Origin: Oscillospiraceae bacterium
Lineage (GTDB): Bacteria > Bacillota > Clostridia > Oscillospirales > Acutalibacteraceae
Length of the DNA stretch: 64,000 nt
Direction of reading: 5' to 3'
NCBI GenBank assembly: GCA_015065645.1
Contig: SVPW01000005.1
Location: 1 to 64,000, forward strand
Shown here: in pieces, positions 47,987 through 56,955 of the stretch
Layout: the number at the start of each line of letters is the position of its first letter
Numbering within the stretch: position 1 is the first letter of the stretch
Position numbers and translations under genes: made by a program
Notes under the pieces: generated by a model
What the model was told of the DNA's origin: nothing
What the model saw: the letters and a program-made list of their open reading frames with translations, nothing else
The model's database searches: none

Positions 47987-49465
47987 TTACTTTTTGGCAT
48001 TAAAATCTGCCTGAACTGCCTTAACTTCCTTTTCAAAGTCTGCCCATGCTCTTGTCATTTCTCTGTTAACGGTAGGCTCTGCGGAAGCAATCTGAGATGT
48101 AGGATCAGTACCGCCTGTAGAAAGGGTATTGATCATAGACTTTAAGTAGCTGTAGTGAATTTCGTTGTATTCGGGAACATACTTAAAGGGGTCACCACGG
48201 AAAGAGTTATTGATGTTATCCATAAAGTACATATCAACCTCTGTAACAGCATCAAGCTCTTCAAAGCGGGCAAGAACCTCTTTATTAGTGGTTGCAGGGA
48301 AATACAAACGGTCATTAAGGCTGTATGCACCTTCGTTTTCCTCAGCATACATTGCAATACGAGCAAAGTTACCCTCAGGACTATAAGTTAAGAAACGAAG
48401 AAGCTGGAATGCAGCCTCAGGATTCTTTGTGGTGCTGCACATAAATGAATGGTCTGCGTGCAAGCAGATTCTTCCCTGCTCATCCTGAGGAGTAGTCCAC
48501 ATTTCCCAATTATAGGTTAAAGAATTATTAAGAGAAGCATATTTCCATGTACCGGAAGATTCCATAAGCACACGGCCTGTATTAAATGCGGCGTTTGCAG
48601 TATCTGCACCAAACTTCTTAGCGTAGTCTGTCTGACCGTTAGCATCCTTGGTTGAATGTAAGGTATTAGCTACAACACCGGGAAGTGAATTAAGATTTTG
48701 CATTATCTTAACAGCCTCAAGCAATGATGCTCTGAGATTAAATGAACGCTTTTCGTTGCTGTAACCCCATTTTTCGCCAACACCTGCGAAAATACCGTTA
48801 CCATAGTCGGTCCAGAAATCAAGTGTTTCTGTTCCGGAATAATCATTATTGGTAGCAGCTTTTAAAAGATCATAGTAGTCATCAAGTGTCCAATCAAGCT
48901 CAGGATGATCAAGATTAAGCTTATCAAGAATATCATTATTGATTATCATTGTTTGGAAAGTAAGCGAATTTGGAAGTGCATAAAGCTCACCACAGTAGGT
49001 ATAGGTTGCAATAAGATTGGGGTCTACCTCATTAAAATGAGGATCATTCTTTACAAGCTCTGTAATGGGATATACCCAACCCTGACGAACATATATGGGC
49101 AATTTACCGGCTTCGTCAAATACAACATCCGGAAGCTCACCGGTGGATGCCTTGGTTGAAAGATAATCAGCAGCCACATCACTGCCTGAGAAATAATCAA
49201 CCTTTAAATTTACATTTGGATAAAGCTCACGGAACTGATCAAGAACAGCCTCATAGTCGGTAGGACGGCTGGTGTTAATAGCAACGGTAACATCACCCGA
49301 AACCTCATAATTTGCATACTGATCTTCACCCATACCCTCTACCTTGAATGAAGCAGCATCGCCTTTTTTGTTTGTGTTTGTTGTTCTCTTATCATCGCCA
49401 CCGCAACCGGTTAAAGCCAGCATAACAATGCAAAGAACAAGGAATAAGCTTAAATACTTTTTCAT
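47987..49465 (-). CDS. Extracellular solute-binding protein family 1 (lipoprotein)
   Basis: Lipobox LALTGCGG; TDYEAVLDQFRELYPNVNLKVDYFSGSD; 492 aa. Confidence 0.9.
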   Translation of the reverse strand: MKKYLSLFLVLCIVMLALTGCGGDDKRTTNTNKKGDAASFKVEGMGEDQYANYEVSGDVTVAINTSRPTDYEAVLDQFRELYPNVNLKVDYFSGSDVAADYLSTKASTGELPDVVFDEAGKLPIYVRQGWVYPITELVKNDPHFNEVDPNLIATYTYCGELYALPNSLTFQTMIINNDILDKLNLDHPELDWTLDDYYDLLKAATNNDYSGTETLDFWTDYGNGIFAGVGEKWGYSNEKRSFNLRASLLEAVKIMQNLNSLPGVVANTLHSTKDANGQTDYAKKFGADTANAAFNTGRVLMESSGTWKYASLNNSLTYNWEMWTTPQDEQGRICLHADHSFMCSTTKNPEAAFQLLRFLTYSPEGNFARIAMYAEENEGAYSLNDRLYFPATTNKEVLARFEELDAVTEVDMYFMDNINNSFRGDPFKYVPEYNEIHYSYLKSMINTLSTGGTDPTSQIASAEPTVNREMTRAWADFEKEVKAVQADFNAKK

Positions 49466-49469
49466 AAAA

Positions 49470-52400
49470 TTACTTCCTTTCGTATTTTTTGTTTTTAATT
49501 AATATCAAACCGCTTACGGCAAGCAAACCTGCCGCAACCGCTGTTACCAATACAGCAATAACTATATTCAAGGTGCCGGTTTCAACATCCTTAACGGTGG
49601 GTGTAACAGGATTGGATTCCTTTATTACAAAGGATACTTCATCGCTATCAATATCAATACCCTCTGTAGCGTTATCGGGCAGCTTGGTAATGGCAAAATT
49701 ATCAAACGATGCTGCATTACCGTTTGTCATAATAGATACAAACTCACCCAAAGCCGCATCAGGAATACGTGCCGCATAGGTTGTTTCATAATCATCAATA
49801 TAAACCCTTGCAACACCCTGAATAAAGGTAAGCTTCATGTGATGCGGTTTTGTATGATCATAACCCACAAACCTATCACTTGTTTTTGTGGCTCTGATTC
49901 TGATACCGTCCTGATTGGGCTGTGCCATATTACCCCAATAGTTTACATAAGCTTCTCTTTCAAGATAAACCGCTGTACCGCCCACATTGTTTTTGCTGAA
50001 TTCATCACCCGAAGCACTGTAATCGGTCATAAACTTGGTTTTATCCTTGATACTGAAGCAGATCATCGGCCACATCCAGGTATTACCATCCTGTTTATAA
50101 TCAACATCAATCTGCCAGTTGCCCTTTAAGGCATCATTATAGGTAAGACGAGCAACCTTTTTAACCGTTCTGTATTTAGAAGCGCCGCTTAATGCCCTGA
50201 AGTTATCATCCATACGGCGAAGCTCACCGTCAATAAGCATCCACTGCTCACGCCAATCATTGGCAGCAAGATCTGATTTCATAACATCTTCGGTATAATA
50301 GTTTGTAAAATCAAGCAAATCGTTTTCGTGATCGAAGTAATATTTTATAGTGTTTGCGGTATTATAATCAACCTTTGCTATCTTAACTATAGCCGCTGCC
50401 GCAATACCGTTTGGATTGCGGAATTTTGCCGAAGGCATTACCGGTACGCCGCTGAATGTATATGTTCCAAGCTTACCCGAACGGTAGTTTGAAGGAGCTT
50501 TCCAATCAAGCGGTAAGCGGTATTTATAACCGTTACTATCTGTAACAACAGATTCATTTGCAAAGGAAAGAGCATCTCCCTTAGTTTTATCTATTGACTG
50601 ATATCCGCAACCAAGCTCTTCGGCTGTCTGCATAGAAACTATATCAATATTCTTTGCATCATAATTTGTGATAGAAAGATTTTTGATTGCAGTGTTTGCA
50701 GAATTTTGTAGCAGATAAATGTAACCGCCCTTATAGCTTTCATCAAGCTCAGCCTGCCAAAGAGAACCGTCATCACCGTATATTCGCATAACACCATCTA
50801 TAACAGAAAGTCTTATATGACACCACTCATCCGAATCCTTCCAGATTCTTTGAACCTTATCAAGATAATCTTTCATAAATCTTGTAGATGGGAATGGATT
50901 TGCAACATTAAGGCTTTCACCGTTAATGGAGCCTGTAAGGGTTATATCACCCTCACGCTCAATATAAGCCATATATCCGTTATTGGTGTAATTATCGCCT
51001 ATCTTTTCAGCACCAAAGCCAAGTATTTGGAACCAACGCCATCCGCCTGTTCCGTGGCGATAATCAAGCTCAACTTCAAAATTAGTAAGCTTCTGGTTGT
51101 AATAAAGTGCCGCAACACCGTATGCACCTTTAGCTCCTCCCGAATAGCTTCCTGTTCCTGCACGGCTTATATAACCGTTTGAGGAAATACTCCAGTTATT
51201 GCCGGCAGAGGTTGGCTTCCATTCGCCTTTTTCGCTAAGCTGCTTATCGGTTTTACAATAATAGTTTGTAAAGTATGCTTCAAGCTCCTCAACAGAGTTT
51301 AGAGCAAACTTATGAACCACATCATCATCAAAGCTTCCTACCGATACACTGGCTATTACACGCTTTGAAGTATCGGAAAGCCAATAATGTGAATACTTGC
51401 CAACTGCAGTTGCGTAGAAAATGTATGTACCTTCTGCAGAGCTGTTGTAATCTGAGGATGACCACTCAACAGGACACTGAACCTTTTTACCGTCTACCGT
51501 AATTTCCAAAGAAGAAGGTAAACCGATTTGTTCTGCTGTGGTTCCAACAGGAACTGCACGGTAAGGAATTTCACCCGTAACAGATGCGGTTTTAATTTCA
51601 GAAACCCTAATATTACGGAATTCTAACTCCTTTGTACAGCCAAGCAGATGAATATAGCCTGCCTTATAACCCTCAAGTGCTGTAGAAGCCACAGGATAAT
51701 CATCCACAAAAATATAGATAATGGAATTTTTTACCGCAACCTTTACATGATGCCATGTATTAAGGTTAAGTGTTTTATCCGTAAGGGTTTGTGAATAACC
51801 CGCAAAAGCACTTTTAGCTGTAATAAGCGGGGATGTTCCTGCTTGAAGCTTTCTTATTTGACCCTCCATTTCAATACTGAAAAGTGAGCCGTTGCCTTCC
51901 CCGTCAAACGGTGTTTTTCCCGGTGTTTGAACACCCACACCAAAGCCTACCCATTTATGACTTTGAGTAGTACCGTTAAAGCAGTAATCAAAATCAAGCT
52001 CAAATTCATTGTACTTATCCTTAAAATACAGCAAAGCTGCAGCCTTATGACCGGATAATGTACCCTCATACTCACCTTGACCTGCTCTCTTTACTCCGCC
52101 TTTAGAGGTGACAGCCCAAAGCTTTGAAGGCTCGGCCTGTTTTAACACAGCACCCTTATCAATATTCTCATCCTTATGAGCATAGTAAGAAATAAAGGTT
52201 TGGTCAAGCTGAGATTGTGAAAGAATATTAAATTCCTTAACAGCCGTGGTATCATAATCAGCAATGGTAACGCTTACCCTTACAAAACGGTTGGTATCCT
52301 TTTCATAAATACCCGAACCTGTAAGATTAAGTTCACCCGTAAATATATATGTGCCTGCGGTATTGGGATCATAACCGTCACACTTCCACTCAACAACATC

Positions 52401-55292
52401 AAGCTGTTTTACGGTATCATCACCCAATGTAGCCTTAACCGACTTTGGCAATGGCAAAGCACCGATTACCGTACCGCTTTGTGCAATTATAGGCTCAATA
52501 GCATCAGTTTGCTTAATATAAGAAATTTCAGATATTGAAATGTTTTTATATTTCATTCCCGAAACATTACTCAAAATGGAAACATAACCGCCATTATAAT
52601 TTTCAAGAGCAACCTCGGTAACATCATAGTTATCAATATAAAGCTGTGCTTTATTGCCCGATACAACAAGCTTGAAATGATGCCAGGTGTTATCGCCGTT
52701 TTCAACCAAATCCCAATAATCTTGAATTATGCCTGCACCTGAAATACGGCCTCCGCCACCGTTTCCGTAACAAGAACGGTAGCCTTCCTTTTCTACAAAG
52801 ATGCAATAACTGTTATCACTCTTATAATACTCACCCAAAGCACTTGCGCCAAAGCCTGCACTTGCCCAACGCCATGTCGATTTATCACCTGCAAAGGAAT
52901 AATCGTATTCAAGCACAAAGTTTGTATAGGGGTTCTTAAAGTAAAGCGCCGCCTGACCCTTTACGCCGTTAGGACCGCCTGCAAAGTTTCCGCTTCCTGC
53001 ACGGACTATAGCTTCATCCATATATCCCCAAACATTTGTAACATCGGTCTTTGTAAACTTAACGCCCGCTGTGCGGAAATCGGTTCCGTTTGGAACATAG
53101 TATGCTTCGTAACCCTCCGCCCAGGTGAGGTCTTGCTCTTTAAGCTCCGTAATGCTTACATTTTTATACTGCATTTCGGGAGAGAATGCCATTAAGTATA
53201 CATAACCACTATAATCGGTAACCGCCTTTTGTACTGCAGGAATATTATCATAGCTTACGGTCATAACACCGTCTTTTACAACTATCTTTAAATGATGCCA
53301 AGCAGACGGGGAAGCCGTTCTTACATCATTATAATAGCTTTGATTCTTATTCACACCGTAAAGATTGGTGAAATAAGACGGAGCTAAAATTCTATCACTT
53401 TTGGTACCTGAACCGTTAGGATAATGGAAGCCTATATAACCCTCCTGCTCAATAAAGGTTAAATAGCCATCGCCATTAGCATAATGACTGCCTATTTCAT
53501 CTGCACCAAAACCAACAGCCGCCCAAAGCCAGGTATTTTTATTTGAGCCGAAACGATAATCAAGCTCAATTTGAAATGCTTCATACTTTTTATCAAAGTA
53601 TAGAAGAGATTCACCGTTTCTGCCGTTTGGACCTGCTGCATATTCACCTGTACCGCTGCGGGTAAAGGTACCATCCTCCAAAGACCAGCAATCATTGAAT
53701 TCTGCCTTTTTGGCGGCAACACCATCTATAAGGCGTTTACCGCTTGGCGCATAATAAACCGAAAATTTAGAGGTATCAATTTCTTTTTTAGTCTCAGTTA
53801 CTTTTATATTGCGGAAAGCCGTATCCTTTGTCATAGCGGTAATATAAACATAACCGCCAAGATAACCGCTTATTTCTTCGCTAAAGGTTTTTCCGTTTAT
53901 TTCCCAAGTTACTTTATTTTCGGAAATAGTGAGCGTTACTTTATTCCAACTGCCAACCCCTGCTGTGAGGTCACTGTTATAAACATCAGCAACGGCAGTT
54001 TTAAAATCAGAATTATTAGAATAATTCTTAATTAAATTACCGCCCCAATAGCTATACATTTCAACAGGCTGAAGCCTTATTGCACCACTTGATTTATCAC
54101 CGTAAAGATGATTTCCTATCTTTTGTGCACCATAACCTATATAAACAGACTTTCTGCCGGTAGCACTTGTTGCCATACTGTGGCGATATTCAAACTCCAC
54201 ACTAAATTCATCAAGCACCTTATTATAGTACAAAAAGCCTATCTTTTTATCACCGCTTGTACCTGTATCATTATCTCTCACAAGATTGCCCTCGGAATCT
54301 ATTGAGAAAAGATAATCGGCAAGGCTTTTTACACCGCTTGTTAAATATTTTTTCTCATAATTTTCAAGGTCCTCTATATTTTCATCGGTTACAAGCTTAC
54401 TGCTTGCCCCAATACTACTTGCAGCCTGGTCATAAAAGGCAGCCTTAAAATCCTTTTCAATATCGGTCATATCAGCATAATAACCATCAAGATTTGTGAT
54501 TGAGATATTGCGGAATCCGGTCTCACCTGTCATTGTACCAAAATAGATATAACCGCCTTCATATTTACTTGGTGTATATGTAGCAACAAGCTTTTCATCA
54601 ACATACCAATTAGCAACGCCATCTTTAACACGAAGCTTAAAGGCATACCACTCATCACCCGTGGTATCATTTTGGCGCTTTGCAAGAGCATCGGCATAAT
54701 TTACATTAGCAGATTTATACGCACTGATTACAGTGGTTGAACCGCAAAGCACATTGTGGTCGTGAGGTTGCAGAAAAATAACGCTGTTTTTATTTGAATG
54801 TGACCACAGCTCACCCTTTCGGCTTGCACCGAAACCGATATAAACACCGTTCCAGCCTGTTTGCTTTAATTTGGTATAGCGGTATTCAAAACTGATTTCA
54901 AATTCATTCAAAGCCTCTTTGTAATAAAGCAGGCCCGTTTTTTTATTTCCCGAAGCACTGTAATCCATATCACGGACTAAATTGCCGTCATCATCAATGG
55001 AGTACATATAATCAGCAAGTGATGTGTAATTGCCTTTTTTGTACTTGCTTTCATAATTTTGCAAATCCTTTACCGTTTCATCCGAAATAAGAACTGATGA
55101 GGCACCTATATTTGCAGAATCCACATCATACAAATAACCTGCAAAATCCTTTTCTATCTGTGTCATCTCATTTTCATCGGAGCCGCTTGACGAAACATTC
55201 ATCAAAGGGAAAATACCATCAATCCCGATAGCTCCCAAAAGAATGCACAGGCAGGAAACTATGCTTATAAGCCTTAACATTCTCTTTTTCAT
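49470..55292 (-). CDS. Giant membrane-anchored protein with about 7 LamG/DUF1080-like jelly-roll repeats and Ig-like linkers
   Basis: Signal peptide; repeated pattern F.sYYa...W....G...R.G.G.y.gg..G..alLYF...y..FelefDYr....W.w.gfGfGa..iG...; C-terminal TM VIAVLVTAVAAGLLAVSGLILI + KNKKYERK. Confidence 0.8.
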   Translation of the reverse strand: MKKRMLRLISIVSCLCILLGAIGIDGIFPLMNVSSSGSDENEMTQIEKDFAGYLYDVDSANIGASSVLISDETVKDLQNYESKYKKGNYTSLADYMYSIDDDGNLVRDMDYSASGNKKTGLLYYKEALNEFEISFEYRYTKLKQTGWNGVYIGFGASRKGELWSHSNKNSVIFLQPHDHNVLCGSTTVISAYKSANVNYADALAKRQNDTTGDEWYAFKLRVKDGVANWYVDEKLVATYTPSKYEGGYIYFGTMTGETGFRNISITNLDGYYADMTDIEKDFKAAFYDQAASSIGASSKLVTDENIEDLENYEKKYLTSGVKSLADYLFSIDSEGNLVRDNDTGTSGDKKIGFLYYNKVLDEFSVEFEYRHSMATSATGRKSVYIGYGAQKIGNHLYGDKSSGAIRLQPVEMYSYWGGNLIKNYSNNSDFKTAVADVYNSDLTAGVGSWNKVTLTISENKVTWEINGKTFSEEISGYLGGYVYITAMTKDTAFRNIKVTETKKEIDTSKFSVYYAPSGKRLIDGVAAKKAEFNDCWSLEDGTFTRSGTGEYAAGPNGRNGESLLYFDKKYEAFQIELDYRFGSNKNTWLWAAVGFGADEIGSHYANGDGYLTFIEQEGYIGFHYPNGSGTKSDRILAPSYFTNLYGVNKNQSYYNDVRTASPSAWHHLKIVVKDGVMTVSYDNIPAVQKAVTDYSGYVYLMAFSPEMQYKNVSITELKEQDLTWAEGYEAYYVPNGTDFRTAGVKFTKTDVTNVWGYMDEAIVRAGSGNFAGGPNGVKGQAALYFKNPYTNFVLEYDYSFAGDKSTWRWASAGFGASALGEYYKSDNSYCIFVEKEGYRSCYGNGGGGRISGAGIIQDYWDLVENGDNTWHHFKLVVSGNKAQLYIDNYDVTEVALENYNGGYVSILSNVSGMKYKNISISEISYIKQTDAIEPIIAQSGTVIGALPLPKSVKATLGDDTVKQLDVVEWKCDGYDPNTAGTYIFTGELNLTGSGIYEKDTNRFVRVSVTIADYDTTAVKEFNILSQSQLDQTFISYYAHKDENIDKGAVLKQAEPSKLWAVTSKGGVKRAGQGEYEGTLSGHKAAALLYFKDKYNEFELDFDYCFNGTTQSHKWVGFGVGVQTPGKTPFDGEGNGSLFSIEMEGQIRKLQAGTSPLITAKSAFAGYSQTLTDKTLNLNTWHHVKVAVKNSIIYIFVDDYPVASTALEGYKAGYIHLLGCTKELEFRNIRVSEIKTASVTGEIPYRAVPVGTTAEQIGLPSSLEITVDGKKVQCPVEWSSSDYNSSAEGTYIFYATAVGKYSHYWLSDTSKRVIASVSVGSFDDDVVHKFALNSVEELEAYFTNYYCKTDKQLSEKGEWKPTSAGNNWSISSNGYISRAGTGSYSGGAKGAYGVAALYYNQKLTNFEVELDYRHGTGGWRWFQILGFGAEKIGDNYTNNGYMAYIEREGDITLTGSINGESLNVANPFPSTRFMKDYLDKVQRIWKDSDEWCHIRLSVIDGVMRIYGDDGSLWQAELDESYKGGYIYLLQNSANTAIKNLSITNYDAKNIDIVSMQTAEELGCGYQSIDKTKGDALSFANESVVTDSNGYKYRLPLDWKAPSNYRSGKLGTYTFSGVPVMPSAKFRNPNGIAAAAIVKIAKVDYNTANTIKYYFDHENDLLDFTNYYTEDVMKSDLAANDWREQWMLIDGELRRMDDNFRALSGASKYRTVKKVARLTYNDALKGNWQIDVDYKQDGNTWMWPMICFSIKDKTKFMTDYSASGDEFSKNNVGGTAVYLEREAYVNYWGNMAQPNQDGIRIRATKTSDRFVGYDHTKPHHMKLTFIQGVARVYIDDYETTYAARIPDAALGEFVSIMTNGNAASFDNFAITKLPDNATEGIDIDSDEVSFVIKESNPVTPTVKDVETGTLNIVIAVLVTAVAAGLLAVSGLILIKNKKYERK

Positions 55293-56299
55293 TACTCAAC
55301 ACCTCTCAAATTTCTTATCGTGCAGGAATTTCTTTGCACAAACTCGGTTTCAACAAATATCTTTTTACCTTTTCCACCGTCACGAATAAGACGCATGGCC
55401 TCCTCCGCAGCCATTTTGGCAATACGGAATATCGGATTTTTTACCGTTGTTAGCCGAACGGCACTTTCGCCTATATCAAAGCAATCATCAAAGCCGGTAA
55501 CACTTACATCACGTGGCACCGTGAACCCAATGGAATTAAGTGCCTTTATTACCCCCATTGCCATCTGGTCATTTGCACAGCATACCGCATCAGGAAAATA
55601 TTTCATATTGGGATACGCCTTTAAAAACTGGGCTTCGGCATAAATGGTATCAAAATTAGCCCTCATTATCATACTCGGCTCTACCGGCAGGCAGTGGCGT
55701 TTCATAGCCTCCACATAAGCTTCATAACGCTTACCGTCATTATAAAGACCGTCACCCCGCATAAAGGCTATTCTGCGGTGGCCATTTGATATTAGATGCT
55801 CCATCACATCGGTCATACCCATAACATTATCGGTCAAGACACTTGAAATAAGCTCATCCTCTATCTCACGGTCAAGAAATACCATTGGTATTCCCCTGCT
55901 TTTCAGTTTAAGTATTGTAGAATCATCAATAAGCTCACTTAAAATTATAAGTGCATCAACATTAGCATTTACAACATCCTCCAACAGCTTGGATTCCTGT
56001 TTATCGGAAACTATAACATGCGTTCCGTATTTATACCTATGACCTATTGTTTGATGCAAGCCTTCAAGCAAAGAGTAATAATATGCGCCCTTATAAATCC
56101 TGAATACCACACCGATATTTTTATACTGTTTGGGGCGTGCGGCATAAGTGCTTGCTGTATCAACATAGCCGATTTCTTTAGCAACCTCAATAATTCGCCT
56201 TCTGGTTTCTGTGCTGATATTTCCCGTATTGTTAAGTGCATAAGAAACCGTTGCAATGGAAACACCCGCAATTTCAGCTATTTGCTTAATCGTTGCCAC
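55292..56299 (-). CDS. LacI-family transcriptional regulator
   Basis: MATIKQIAEIAGVSIATVSYALNNTGNISTETRRRIIEVAKEIGYV HTH; effector domain VSVTGFDD. Confidence 0.95.
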   Translation of the reverse strand: MATIKQIAEIAGVSIATVSYALNNTGNISTETRRRIIEVAKEIGYVDTASTYAARPKQYKNIGVVFRIYKGAYYYSLLEGLHQTIGHRYKYGTHVIVSDKQESKLLEDVVNANVDALIILSELIDDSTILKLKSRGIPMVFLDREIEDELISSVLTDNVMGMTDVMEHLISNGHRRIAFMRGDGLYNDGKRYEAYVEAMKRHCLPVEPSMIMRANFDTIYAEAQFLKAYPNMKYFPDAVCCANDQMAMGVIKALNSIGFTVPRDVSVTGFDDCFDIGESAVRLTTVKNPIFRIAKMAAEEAMRLIRDGGKGKKIFVETEFVQRNSCTIRNLRGVE

Positions 56300-56733
56300 A
56301 ATATCACCCCATTTATTTAAACTACTGCAATTATAACATAACCGAATTTATAATTTAATGCAAAAATAGATAAAAATACTACAAAATCAGCCCATTATAC
56401 TTAAAACTTTAAAAATCAGATAAACCTATTGAAAAAAGCCTAAAAAAAGCATAATTATCAGCCATATAATAATAGCACAAATACAAAGTTTTTTCAACGG
56501 TTTTTGGTCAATTTCTACAAACACCATAAATCAACCCTATAAAAAATAATCAATTTTTATAAAGTATAAGCACTTTTTAAGTTAAATTCACTTAACACAT
56601 CTTTTTTATTGCCAAAAAAGATGATTTATGGTCGTTTTTTATAACAATTTAACCAAAGTGCAAGCTCACTTTTTAGATGTGTTTAAGTTGACTTTGTTTT
56701 TTTGTCAAAATTTAACTTAAACTAAAAATCAAG

Positions 56734-56765
56734 AATCAGACCGTTCTTTTAAGAACGGTCTGATT
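56734..56765 (-). terminator. Terminator downstream of GH31-dockerin
   Basis: aatcagaccgttctt-tt-aagaacggtctgatt palindrome. Confidence 0.75.
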
Positions 56766-56773
56766 TTAAAGTA

Positions 56774-56955
56774 TTATTCAATTCCAAGCAGCATTTTTCT
56801 TATAAGCAATGCATCATTTGCCGTGATTTCGCCATTAAGATCTGTATCAGAAGCGGCTTCATCAAGCATTATCTTGGTTGTTGCCAAATGCCGCTTTATA
56901 CGCACAAGATCACGAACATCGGTCTTACCGTCACGGTTTGCATCATAAGGCTTAT
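56774..56955 (-). other. Dockerin type I domain (C-terminal)
   Basis: YDANRDGKTDVRDLVRIKRHLATTKIMLDEAASDTDLNGEITANDALLIRKMLLGIE. Confidence 0.85.
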
